DNA of 64,000 nucleotides, from the NCBI RefSeq assembly GCF_000156195.1, contig NZ_GG688317.1:124001-188000 (forward strand), written 5' to 3'. Numbering within the stretch: the stretch's first letter is position 1; every line of letters starts with the position of its first letter. A program made the position numbers and the translations under genes. The notes below the pieces were generated by a model. It was not told where the DNA came from, did not search any database, and was given only the letters and a program-made list of their open reading frames with translations. Shown one piece after another: positions 1 through 9,016 of this stretch. This stretch comes from Bacteroides finegoldii DSM 17565 (GTDB lineage Bacteria > Bacteroidota > Bacteroidia > Bacteroidales > Bacteroidaceae).

Positions 1-465
1 TCCTCACGTTTATATCACTATGTTTATGCTTTGATTGGCCAAAAGGAGCCATCTGAAGAGGTTGTAAGTGATGTTTTCTTTGAAGTTTGGAAAAATAGAA
101 GAACTTTGGCTGGCATAGAAAATATGAATGCTTGGATACAAACAATAACCTATCGGAAGGCTCTTTCTTATCTGAGAAAAGAGAAGGGAAAGGCAGATTT
201 ATTGCTTGATGATATAGGAGATTTTATATTTGCCCCAATCCAATCACCGGATGAGGCTATGATTAGCAGAGAAGAAATGGAGAAAATAAACAATGCTATT
301 CAACAGTTACCACCGAAATGTAAACATGTTTTTTTCTTGGCGAAAATAGAAGGCCTACCTTATAAAGATATTGCGGCATTATTAGATATATCCGTGAAGA
401 CTATAAATAATCATATAGCTTTTGCATTGGAAGAAATTGCTAAGAAACTAAATATTCGCTTTTGA
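1..465 (+). CDS. ECF (FecI-type) RNA polymerase sigma factor of PUL A, partial at the 5' end
   Basis: Sigma-70 family ECF factor expected to direct transcription of the neighbouring PUL when released by its FecR partner. The frame is open from base 1 with no start codon (it begins SSRLYHYVYALIG), and this aligns with the interior of the complete paralogue at 15927, so roughly the first 25-30 residues lie outside the window. A TTG at 31 is an internal codon, not a start. Visible are the end of region 2 (EEVVSDVFFEVWK) and the region 4 helix-turn-helix (QLPPKCKHVFFLAKIEGLPY, then DIAALLDISVKTINNHI). The FecR gene follows after 167 bases. The pair FecI/FecR upstream of susC is the standard arrangement for sigma/anti-sigma controlled PULs. 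The family assignment is secure; the regulon is inferred from position. Confidence 0.93.
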   Translation, partial: SSRLYHYVYALIGQKEPSEEVVSDVFFEVWKNRRTLAGIENMNAWIQTITYRKALSYLRKEKGKADLLLDDIGDFIFAPIQSPDEAMISREEMEKINNAIQQLPPKCKHVFFLAKIEGLPYKDIAALLDISVKTINNHIAFALEEIAKKLNIRF

Positions 466-573
466 GAATAATATTTTTATTCTTGCCTTATTTATTTGAT
501 TATCAATAGCCTATTCGTGAAAAAATCTGTCTTATATATTTTTTTATATGAAATGAGAAAAAAGTTCATTTTT

Positions 574-615
574 AACTAGGAGATTCTTTTTTTAATTGCG
601 TCTTTAATTATAGAA
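574..615 (+). promoter_or_regulatory. Candidate ECF-sigma promoter upstream of fecR (PUL A)
   Basis: The stretch 596-615 (TTGCGTCTTTAATTATAGAA) matches 16532-16551 upstream of the other fecR gene at 17 of 20 positions. An AAC triplet lies 21 bases before GCGTC in both loci (574-576 here). AAC in the -35 and CGTC in the -10 are typical of ECF promoters, though the spacing is longer than the usual 16-17. This is inference from a two-copy comparison; no start site is known. Confidence 0.45.
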
Positions 616-632
616 CAACATTAAAAAAGATT

Positions 633-1742
633 ATGAACTTGAAAGAATACTTTCGCCTTGCAAATTTATTTGGTAAGTTGAATTCTCAGGAAAAACTTGA
701 GGATGATTTTACCACTATGCCTGAAGGTGAGACGCTGAGGTTCTTTTGGGAAAGCTGCGAACAAGAGAAAATTGATGCTTCTTCCATTATAGAGAGAACT
801 CGTATGAAGATACAAAAAAGCGAAAAGAAGCGCAAACGGAACTATTTGTTGATAACTTCCGCTTCTATTGCTGCTTCTATTCTGATTTGTATGTCAACTA
901 TTTATTTTATGAATCTAGAAACTGTTGTCGATTTAGACTTACAAGCTATTGCAGAAGGTCTAGATAGCCAGACTGTTGATGAAGTAACTCTGATAACTGC
1001 TAAAGAACAATTGAACTTAGATGAAGATGCCTTTATTAAGTATTCAAAGGAAGGAAAAGTTGCGGTTAATTCTCAGGTTATTAAAGAAGAAAAGGTAAAA
1101 GATGAACAAGAATATAATCAGTTGATTGTTCCCTCAGGTAAGAGGGCTAGAATAGAGCTGTCAGATGGGACTCGTCTAGTGGTAAACTCCCAGTCTAAAG
1201 TTGTTTATCCTCGTCGTTTTAAAGGTGACATTCGTAAGATATATACTCAAGGGGAAGTTTTTCTAGAGGTTGCTCATGATAAGAAACATCCTTTTATTGT
1301 TGAATCTGAGGATTTTAAATTACGGGTACTTGGTACAAAGTTTAATATTTCCAATTATCGGGGAAGTGCGACCAATATTGTATTGGTAGAAGGATCAGTA
1401 GAAGTAACTGATAAGAATGAGAAGAAGGCACAATTGGCTCCACATGATTTATTGAATATAGCAGATGGTTCAATTGTCTGTCAGAAGCAAGTGGATGTAG
1501 CTGAATATATTAGTTGGATAGATGGAATTATGCTGTTGAATGGCAATACTTTATCGCAGATTATTCAGAAGCTAAGCATTTATTATGGTGTATCCATACA
1601 GTGTGATCCATTGGTAGGTAGTGAGAAGGTCTATGGAAAACTAGATTTGAAAGATGATATAGATGAGGTGATTGAATGTATTCAGCAAACATTGCCATTT
1701 ACGATAGAAAAAAGAGATACTAGTATATACTTGAATAAATAA
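633..1742 (+). CDS. FecR-family anti-sigma factor, PUL A
   Basis: Inner-membrane anti-sigma factor that holds the ECF sigma factor until a signal arrives from the STN domain of the cognate SusC-like transporter. The 369-residue protein has a cytoplasmic N-terminal segment, one membrane helix at about residues 71-94, a long spacer rich in charged residues (about 95-160), the FecR domain at about 165-260 (key pieces GEVFLEVAHD and VLGTKFNISNY), and a C-terminal DUF4974-like domain (about 300-366, with YYGVSI and YGKLDL). It is about 60 residues longer than the PUL B paralogue, the difference being the spacer after the membrane helix. Its proposed partner SusC is frameshifted within the STN domain, so this relay may be interrupted. 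Confidence 0.93.
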   Translation: MNLKEYFRLANLFGKLNSQEKLEDDFTTMPEGETLRFFWESCEQEKIDASSIIERTRMKIQKSEKKRKRNYLLITSASIAASILICMSTIYFMNLETVVDLDLQAIAEGLDSQTVDEVTLITAKEQLNLDEDAFIKYSKEGKVAVNSQVIKEEKVKDEQEYNQLIVPSGKRARIELSDGTRLVVNSQSKVVYPRRFKGDIRKIYTQGEVFLEVAHDKKHPFIVESEDFKLRVLGTKFNISNYRGSATNIVLVEGSVEVTDKNEKKAQLAPHDLLNIADGSIVCQKQVDVAEYISWIDGIMLLNGNTLSQIIQKLSIYYGVSIQCDPLVGSEKVYGKLDLKDDIDEVIECIQQTLPFTIEKRDTSIYLNK

Positions 1743-1809
1743 TAACTTTTTAATTAATCTTTTAAATATGCTTGCCTATGAAGAACAGATTATCATCATG
1801 ACACAAAAA

Positions 1810-1839
1810 ATCGGATAAATATTGCCGTATTTACCCGAT
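1810..1839 (+). promoter_or_regulatory. Hairpin in the leader of the PUL A susC gene
   Basis: Arms 1810-1821 (ATCGGATAAATA) and 1828-1839 (TATTTACCCGAT) pair at 11 of 12 positions around a 6-base loop, 57 bases before the susC start. No U-run follows, so it is not a classical terminator. It may be a leader structure, an operator or an mRNA-stability element. The much shorter gap before the PUL B susC has no equivalent. Confidence 0.45.
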
Positions 1840-1896
1840 AGTAATTCCTTAGTTAAATCAATAAATCCAAAATTGTTAACCTAAAAAGAAATTTTT

Positions 1897-4800
1897 ATGG
1901 TAAAGAAAAGTATTTTTTTACACTTAAAAAAAAGACTTAAGCTTTTTTGTATTATAAACGTCTTTTTTATGATTCCTAGTTCTTCGTTCGGTACTAATTC
2001 TATCCGATGGAATTCCGAAGAAGATTTGTTCTCGGTACAATATGAGAATACCACAGTTAAAGATATCTTAGATTATATCGAAAAACATAGTAAGTACATT
2101 TTTATTTATTCAGCGAATGTTCAAAAAAAATCTGAATAATAAAGTCTCCATTTCAGTTTCCAATAAGAAAATAGATGCTGTGTTGAAAGAATTGTTTTCA
2201 GAGACAGGGCTGAATTATAAGATGTTGGGAAGGCAAATTACGATTTCGGTCCCAGAAGCTCCTAAAGTACAACAAACTACACAACAAAAGGGTATTAAGG
2301 TAACAGGTAACGTTTCAGATGAAAAAGGAGAGCCGCTAATTGGTGTAACAATCATTTTGAAGAATGATTCTACAGTGCATTCATTAACGGATATGAATGG
2401 TAATTATAGCATTATGGTTCCTACGAGAAAGTCAGTACTTTCTTTCCGTTATATTGGCTTTGTGCCTAAAGAGGAAATTGTTGATAACCGAAAGGTTGTT
2501 AATGTACAAATGGTAGAGGATGTAGGCCAATTGGATGAGGTGGTGGTAGTAGCTTATGGTGCACAAAAGAAAGAATCTGTAGTAGGGTCTATTACCACAA
2601 TTGAACCGGCAAAATTGAAAGTGTCTACTAGTCGTTCATTGAGTAATAATTTGGCTGGTACAGTTGCCGGTGTATTAGCTGTTCAACGTTCTGGTGAGCC
2701 GGGATATGATAACTCTTCTTTCTGGATTCGTGGTATTAGTACATTTCAGGATGCCGGACAAAACCCATTGGTTTTGATTGATGGTATAGAACGTGATTTG
2801 AATAATATTGATCCTGAAGAAATAGAATCTTTTTCTGTGTTGAAAGATGCTGCTGCAAGTGCTGTTTATGGAGTACGGGGAGCTAATGGCGTTATTTTAA
2901 TTAATACGAAACGTGGACAAGTTGGTAAACCTCGTGTGACTGTAAAGGCTGAATTTGCCGCTACACAACCGGTTAAACTTCCCGAGTATTTGGGTGCGGC
3001 GGATTATATGCAGGTTTTAGATGATATCTTGATTGATACAGGGCAACAACCTAAATATACGGATCGCATTGCAAAAACCCGTTCAGGTTATGATCCGGAT
3101 TTATATCCAGACGTGAATTGGATGGATGCAATTACAAATGATTATGCTTCGAATCAGCGTGTAACAGTCGATATATCCGGTGGCACAGAGACATTACGTT
3201 ATTCTTTTGTTGCTGCTGCGTATAATGAACGTGGTATTTTGAAACGTGATAAAAGCTATGATTGGGATCCTACTATTAAATTGCAACGTTATAATGTGCG
3301 TTCGAATGTGGATCTGAAATTAAGTCCAACTACGCAATTGCGTTTTAATATTGGTGGATATTTGCAAGATAGAAATTCTACAACGAAAGATATATCTCAA
3401 ATTTTTCAGAAAGCGTTTGTTGCTGTTCCGCATGCTTTCCCTGCACAGTATTCTAGTGGACAGATTCCGACAACAGAAGAACCAAATGTTTGGGCATGGG
3501 CTACTCAAAGTGGATATAAAAGAAAAAGCGACAGTAAGATCGAAACATTGTTTTCGGTAGAACAAGATTTGAAATTTTTGCTTCCTGGATTGAAACTAAA
3601 AGGAACATTCTCATTTGATAGGTTTTCTTCGGGTACAGTTTCTCGTGGGAAGACACCGGATTATTATGTACCTGCAACTGGACGTGATGATGAAGGTAAT
3701 TTGATTATAGCATCAAAATCCAATGGCACAAATTTCTTGGACTATTCAAAAAGTGGTGACTATGGGAACAAGAGTGTATATATGGAAGCTACTCTATCTT
3801 ACGATCGCACATTCGCTGATAAACATGCTGTTGCTGCAATGTTGTTGTTTAATCGTCGTAATTATGATGATGGAAGTAAGTTGCCATATCGTAATCAGGG
3901 ATTGGCTGGACGTGCATCTTATACCTATGCAGGTAAATATGTAGGTGAATTTAATTTTGGTTATAATGGTTCTGAAAATTTTGCTAGAGGTAAGCGCTAT
4001 GGCTTTTTTCCTTCAGGAGCCATTGGTTGGATTGTATCGGAAGAGGCATTTATGCAACCATTGCGTAAAGTCATATCTAAATTGAAATTACGTGCATCCT
4101 ATGGTCAGGTAGGTAATGCTAATTTAGGTGGACGCCGTTTTGCATACCTCTCTACAATTACCGATGACTATGAGACATTAAACATGTATAAATGGGGATT
4201 GGATAGCAGTTATGGCTTAACTGGTATGGCAGAAGGCGAGTTTGCAGTACAAGATTTGACATGGGAGATTGTTAATAAGATGAATTTGGGGGTTGAGCTA
4301 GGTTTCCTGAATGGTATGATTGATTTGCAATTAGACTATTTCGATGAACGCCGTAAAGATATATTTATGCCACGTGAGTCTGTTCCAATGACAGCTGGAT
4401 TTATGAAGCAGCCTTGGAAGAATTTTGGAAAAGTGACTAATCAGGGTGTAGAAGTTTCTTTAAATGTTAATAAACAGTTTGGCAAGGATTTATTTGTCAG
4501 CTTAATGGGAACATTTACCTATGCTCATAATGAAATAACAGAAAAGGATGAACCTAGTGCAGTAGTTGGTACTAACCGTGCTGAAACAGGACATCCGGTA
4601 GGACAATTAACTGGCTATATAGCAGAAGGTTTGTTTACGGCAGACGACTTTGAAGACGTAAGTACAGGTAAACTGAAAGAAGGAATTCCGACTCAAAGTT
4701 TTGTAGGTAAATTACGTCCGGGGGATATCAGATACAGAGATGTCAATGGTGATGGTAAAGTAGATGTATTTGATAAATCTCCAATTGGAGGAACAAAAGA

Positions 4801-5287
4801 TCCGGAGATAGTATATGGCTTTGGACTGAATATGAAATACAAGGATCTAGATTTTGGAGCTCTTTTTCAAGGAATAGGCCGTAGTTGGAATATATTAGGA
4901 TCAAGCATTATTCCGGGTGCCAATAGAGGAGTGACAGGCAATATGTTTACTAATGCAAATGATCGTTGGACTGTAGACAATCCAAGTCAGGATGTATTTT
5001 ATCCACGTTTGGATGATGGTATAAATAGTAATAATAACCAACCATCTACATGGTGGCTGCAGAATATGAGTTTTTTACGTTTAAAAAACATTGAACTTGG
5101 TTATTCTTTGCCAAAGAATTTGTGGAGAAATACTACAGTAATATCAGGCATTCGTTTTTTTGTGAGAGGAACAAATCTTTTAACATTTTCAAAATTTGAT
5201 TTGTGGGATCCGGAAGTAGAAAATAATACGGGGGCTGCATATCCGATTATGAAATCGTTATCTGCAGGTTTTGAAATTAAATTCTAA
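1897..5287 (+). pseudogene. SusC-like TonB-dependent transporter with a frameshift inside the STN domain (PUL A)
   Basis: Outer membrane TonB-dependent transporter that would import oligosaccharides with the SusD partner. Reading frame 1 (1897-2139) encodes the signal peptide and first half of the STN signalling domain (DILDYIEKHSKYIFIYSANV) and stops. The rest, in another frame, continues with the STN second half, a carboxypeptidase-like domain (VTGNVSDEKGEPLIGVTI), the TonB-box region (DEVVVVAYGAQKKESVVG), plug and beta-barrel up to the C-terminal EIKF. The break falls at an A8 run, 2123-2130. Removing one A gives a continuous 1129-residue protein, exactly the length of the PUL B SusC. As given, the downstream frame has no signal peptide and the product should be non-functional unless slippage on the A-run rescues it. 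Either a real mutation, a slippage/phase-variable site, or a sequencing error. Confidence 0.85.
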
Positions 5288-5298
5288 TAGTAGCGCAT

Positions 5299-7245
5299 AT
5301 GAAAAATAGCATATTAAAATTTATAGCATTAAGTATTATTACAATATTTGTCTTTTCTTCTTGTTCTGATTATTTGGATAAGCAACCTGACGATCAGTTG
5401 GACTTAGAATCAGTATTTGAGAATAAAAAGAATATGGAACGTTGGCTGGCATATATTTATCGCGGCCTACCAGAATATTATACCTATGATGGTCCAGATG
5501 CCATAGCTGATGAATTGATTCCTTCGGTTGGTTGGGAAGCACAAGGATTTAAAGCCATTCAGTATCAAAAAGGTAACTGGACGGCAGACAGTCCTGGAGT
5601 AATTACTTATTGGAATAATTATCCAAAATATATCCGCTCTGCTTATTTGTTTATTAAACATGCTCATCCACTAGAGGCTGTACCGGTTGAAGAAGTAGAC
5701 TTTATGAAAGCAGAATGTCGTTTTTTTATAGCTTATTATAATTCAATGATGGCTATAGCTTATGGTGCAGTCCCTATTATTCGCGAGGCCAGTGAGAGTA
5801 CTTCGGCTGATGACTTGATGTTGAAACAAGAGCCTTTTTATGATGTAATTGATTGGGCAGATCAGGAAATGTTAGAAGCTTCAAAACAATTACCTGCCAC
5901 TCAAACTGAAGATAAGAAATATGGTCGTGTAACTTCTGTCGGATGCTTGGCAATGCGTGCGCGTATGTTATTATTTGCTGCCAGTGACTTGGTGAATGGT
6001 AATCCTGCATTGGCGAATATAAAAAACATTGATGGAACCCCTATCTTTAATTCTGTACATGATCCGGAACGATGGAAAAGGGCAGTAGATGCTTGTAAAC
6101 TGGTTATCGATGAGGCGGAAGCCGCTGGCTATCATTTGCATTATGAATATTTGGATAATGGTGATATTGATCCTTTCCTTTCTTATCAGAATGCAGTGAT
6201 GAAGAGATGGAACGAAGCCAACAGAGAGTTATTGTTTGTTCGTACAATGGATTCCGGTGGATGGTATGATAAGAACTGTATCCCACGAGGTTTGGGTATT
6301 AATGGAGTGGGAGCGATCGGAATAACCCAATCTTTGGTTGATGCTTTTTTTATGAGAAACGGGCAGAGACCTATTTTAGGTTATAATTCGGATGGCTCTC
6401 CTAAAATTAATCCAGATGCTGATTATTCAGAGACAGGCTTTAGTACACAAAAAGAAACCTATTCTACAAAATGGGAGTATGGGTCTTCCGAAGGAGACCG
6501 TAATAAAGATGAGAATGTAGTTGTAGATGCTAATACATATAAAATGTATTGTGGCCGGGAGCCTCGCTTTTATATTTCAGTATTGCATAATGAACAATGG
6601 CATATTGGAGGTAAGAGAAATACTGATTTTTATATGGATGGTAAAGACGGTGGCCCTTCTCATGATGCCCCATGGAGTGGCTATCTGGTACGTAAGAGAG
6701 TAGATCCATCTGCAAATCCCAAAGAAGGCAGTGGAGATTATAAAAATCGTCATGGTGCACTATGTCGTTTGGCAGAGATCTATTTAAGTTATGCTGAGGC
6801 GTTAAATGAATATAGCATTGAGAAGGGGACTTATACTGCTAATCAAAATGAGATTTTGAAATATGTCAATTTGATTCGTGAGCGTGCGGGTATTCCCGAA
6901 TATAGTGTTTCAGCTGAAGAAGGCAAGATAACAGCCCCATCAGATCCTGTAGAAATGCGCGAGTTAATTCGTCAAGAAAGGCGTGTGGAATTGAATTGTG
7001 AATCTGGACTTCGTTTTAATGATCTGCGTCGCTGGAAATTAGCTGAGACAGTATTGGATGGTGATTTTTATGGAATGAATGCTTATATTAAAGTATCCGA
7101 TGCGGACTATAGAAATAAATATTATACTCGTACAGTATATCAGACACGTAAATTTATAAGCTATTGGTGGCCTATTCCACAGGACGATATTGATAAGAAT
7201 TGGAATTTGGTACAAACTCCTGACTGGACTGTCGGGAACCAATAA
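5299..7245 (+). CDS. SusD/RagB-like outer membrane glycan-binding lipoprotein (PUL A)
   Basis: Surface lipoprotein that caps the SusC barrel and binds the oligosaccharide cargo. The 648-residue protein begins with a lipoprotein signal (lipobox FSSC, then SDYLDKQPDD) and has the alpha-helical SusD body with TPR-like helices (for example MKAECRFFIAYYNSMMAIAYG) and the typical C-terminal block around RRVELNCESGLRFNDLRRWK. It lies 11 bases after the susC stop, as expected for a co-transcribed susCD pair. The protein is longer than PUL B SusD (574 residues), mostly through a larger central region. The ligand cannot be read from the sequence. Confidence 0.95.
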   Translation: MKNSILKFIALSIITIFVFSSCSDYLDKQPDDQLDLESVFENKKNMERWLAYIYRGLPEYYTYDGPDAIADELIPSVGWEAQGFKAIQYQKGNWTADSPGVITYWNNYPKYIRSAYLFIKHAHPLEAVPVEEVDFMKAECRFFIAYYNSMMAIAYGAVPIIREASESTSADDLMLKQEPFYDVIDWADQEMLEASKQLPATQTEDKKYGRVTSVGCLAMRARMLLFAASDLVNGNPALANIKNIDGTPIFNSVHDPERWKRAVDACKLVIDEAEAAGYHLHYEYLDNGDIDPFLSYQNAVMKRWNEANRELLFVRTMDSGGWYDKNCIPRGLGINGVGAIGITQSLVDAFFMRNGQRPILGYNSDGSPKINPDADYSETGFSTQKETYSTKWEYGSSEGDRNKDENVVVDANTYKMYCGREPRFYISVLHNEQWHIGGKRNTDFYMDGKDGGPSHDAPWSGYLVRKRVDPSANPKEGSGDYKNRHGALCRLAEIYLSYAEALNEYSIEKGTYTANQNEILKYVNLIRERAGIPEYSVSAEEGKITAPSDPVEMRELIRQERRVELNCESGLRFNDLRRWKLAETVLDGDFYGMNAYIKVSDADYRNKYYTRTVYQTRKFISYWWPIPQDDIDKNWNLVQTPDWTVGNQ

Positions 7246-7277
7246 ATAGTTATAATATTAATATATTGAATATAGAT

Positions 7278-8918
7278 ATGAAAAACGGATATATATTTAA
7301 GAAGAACCTTTTACGGTTCTTCTTCTTGACACTTGCTTCGTGTTTCATAGTAGCATGCAATGATGATGACGATGCTACTGATTCGCTCGACAATCGTACA
7401 AGTTTAGTTCTTACTCCTTCTGATTATGAAATAGAACTCAAGGAAGATACCCCGGATGAGGTTGCATTGACGTTAAACTGGACGGAAGCTGCCCCAATAG
7501 GCTCTGACTATTATATTTCCTATCTTTATAAAATGGATTTGGAAAATAATAATTTTGGAACGAATACAATGATAAGAGAATATATTGATGATGATTTTTC
7601 TAAAAGTTATACACACAAAGAATTGCAGAATTTATTGGTATCAAAGTGGAAACAACATCCTGGTGATTTAGTAAAGTTACAAGCCCGTATTATCGGTTCT
7701 GTAGAGGGCCCCAAGTTTGTAAAACCAGAAGTTTCTACAGTTACTATAAAAGTGAAAATGTATTCTGAAAAGACTTTTGTTGCAGATCATCTTTATATGT
7801 CAGGGACAGCCGTTAATGGTGAAGATATTGAAATCTTGCCAATGGAAAGTCAGCCAAAGCGTTATGTTTCCATTTGTGACTTGAAGGCTGGTAATCTTCA
7901 CTTCCCGATTGTTTGGAAAGATGAAAATAAGATAAATGCCATTTCACCAGTTGCTGCAGAACAACAGATAACTGATGGAGCAATGGAAGCTAAAATTAAG
8001 GGGATAGATAATGCTGGATATTGGGTGATTCCTGAAGATGGGCAGTATCGTGTAGTGGTAGATTTTGAAACACGTACCGTTACTATAGGTTTGGCTAGTA
8101 ATTTTATAGAAGCTGATAAAATCTATATTGCCGGAACTTGTGTTAGCGCAGATGTAGAGATGACTCGCACGATAGAAGATGAAAATCAATATGCGTTCCA
8201 TGCAGAACTGCAACCAGGTACTATTTATTTCCCGATCTTGTTTAATGGACAGAAAGATATGGCTATTGCTCCGGAAGAATCAGGCGATTTTACAGATGGT
8301 ACAGCAATGAATATCTCGACAATGAGTCCGGAAACAGCTGCGCTTGGTTATCATTGGAATATTAAGATTGCGGGTGTTTATCGTATTGTGATTAACATAA
8401 ATACTAAAAAGGTTACGATTTACTCCCCCGAAACAGATCCTAAACCCATGGTTGTTTCGTGGACATGGAACAATAATACGGTGACTACCACTATTGAAAG
8501 AGTCTTTATTTGGGGACCATACGATGGATGGGCTAAAGATGGCACTGGTGATACAGGATTCACTATGGCTCATTCTATGACACCTAGTTTAGCAAATCCT
8601 TATTTGTTTATATACAAAGGAGCGGAGTTACCCAGAAAGAATTCCATTAAAGACAAAGATGGAAATGCACATCCGGGTGGATTGAACTTTAAAGTCGGAC
8701 CACAAAGTGCAGGTTGCTATACCTTTGGTTCAACAGCAGAGGCCATCAGAGGATCTTATGATGGTTGCCTTGATATTGCAGAGAGTGACTACAATCAGAA
8801 ACAGACTGTAGTCGGAGGGCAATCTCATAACCGCTATGCCTTCTTTAGTGTACCTGTAGGAGTTAATTACATAGAATTAGATATTAAAGAACTGACAGTA
8901 TTCTTTGATAAGAGATAA
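7278..8918 (+). CDS. SusE/SusF-like outer membrane glycan-binding lipoprotein (PUL A)
   Basis: Surface lipoprotein that probably adds glycan-binding sites to the SusCD complex. I chose the ATG at 7278 because it begins the charged signal sequence; an in-frame TTG at 7266 would add four residues. The lipobox is VAC followed by NDDDD, an acidic surface-export type signal. After an N-terminal SusE-like beta-sandwich (about residues 35-160) come two similar modules of about 100 residues, opening YMSGTAVNGEDIEI and YIAGTCVSADVEMT and both ending in a VTI strand, then a third divergent C-terminal module. It is the counterpart of the gene at 24461. Ligand unknown. A strong hairpin follows the stop codon. 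Confidence 0.85.
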   Translation: MKNGYIFKKNLLRFFFLTLASCFIVACNDDDDATDSLDNRTSLVLTPSDYEIELKEDTPDEVALTLNWTEAAPIGSDYYISYLYKMDLENNNFGTNTMIREYIDDDFSKSYTHKELQNLLVSKWKQHPGDLVKLQARIIGSVEGPKFVKPEVSTVTIKVKMYSEKTFVADHLYMSGTAVNGEDIEILPMESQPKRYVSICDLKAGNLHFPIVWKDENKINAISPVAAEQQITDGAMEAKIKGIDNAGYWVIPEDGQYRVVVDFETRTVTIGLASNFIEADKIYIAGTCVSADVEMTRTIEDENQYAFHAELQPGTIYFPILFNGQKDMAIAPEESGDFTDGTAMNISTMSPETAALGYHWNIKIAGVYRIVININTKKVTIYSPETDPKPMVVSWTWNNNTVTTTIERVFIWGPYDGWAKDGTGDTGFTMAHSMTPSLANPYLFIYKGAELPRKNSIKDKDGNAHPGGLNFKVGPQSAGCYTFGSTAEAIRGSYDGCLDIAESDYNQKQTVVGGQSHNRYAFFSVPVGVNYIELDIKELTVFFDKR

Positions 8919-8935
8919 TCAAGCAGGATAAAATT

Positions 8936-8998
8936 AAGAGTGCTATATCAATCTCGTGATTTTTATATGAATAAAGAGAACAATGATATAGCACTCTT
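8936..8998 (+). terminator. Hairpin between the susE-like gene and the enzyme genes (PUL A)
   Basis: Perfect 15-base inverted repeat, arms 8936-8950 and 8984-8998 (AAGAGTGCTATATCA and its complement), followed by TAAAAAA. It may be a partial terminator, so the surface proteins would be made in excess over the enzymes, or a 3'-end stabiliser. The loop side reads TATATCAATCTCGT and AATGATAT, which resembles the hairpins at 15784 and 60194. Confidence 0.6.
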
Positions 8999-9016
8999 TA
9001 AAAAACAATTAGTAGT

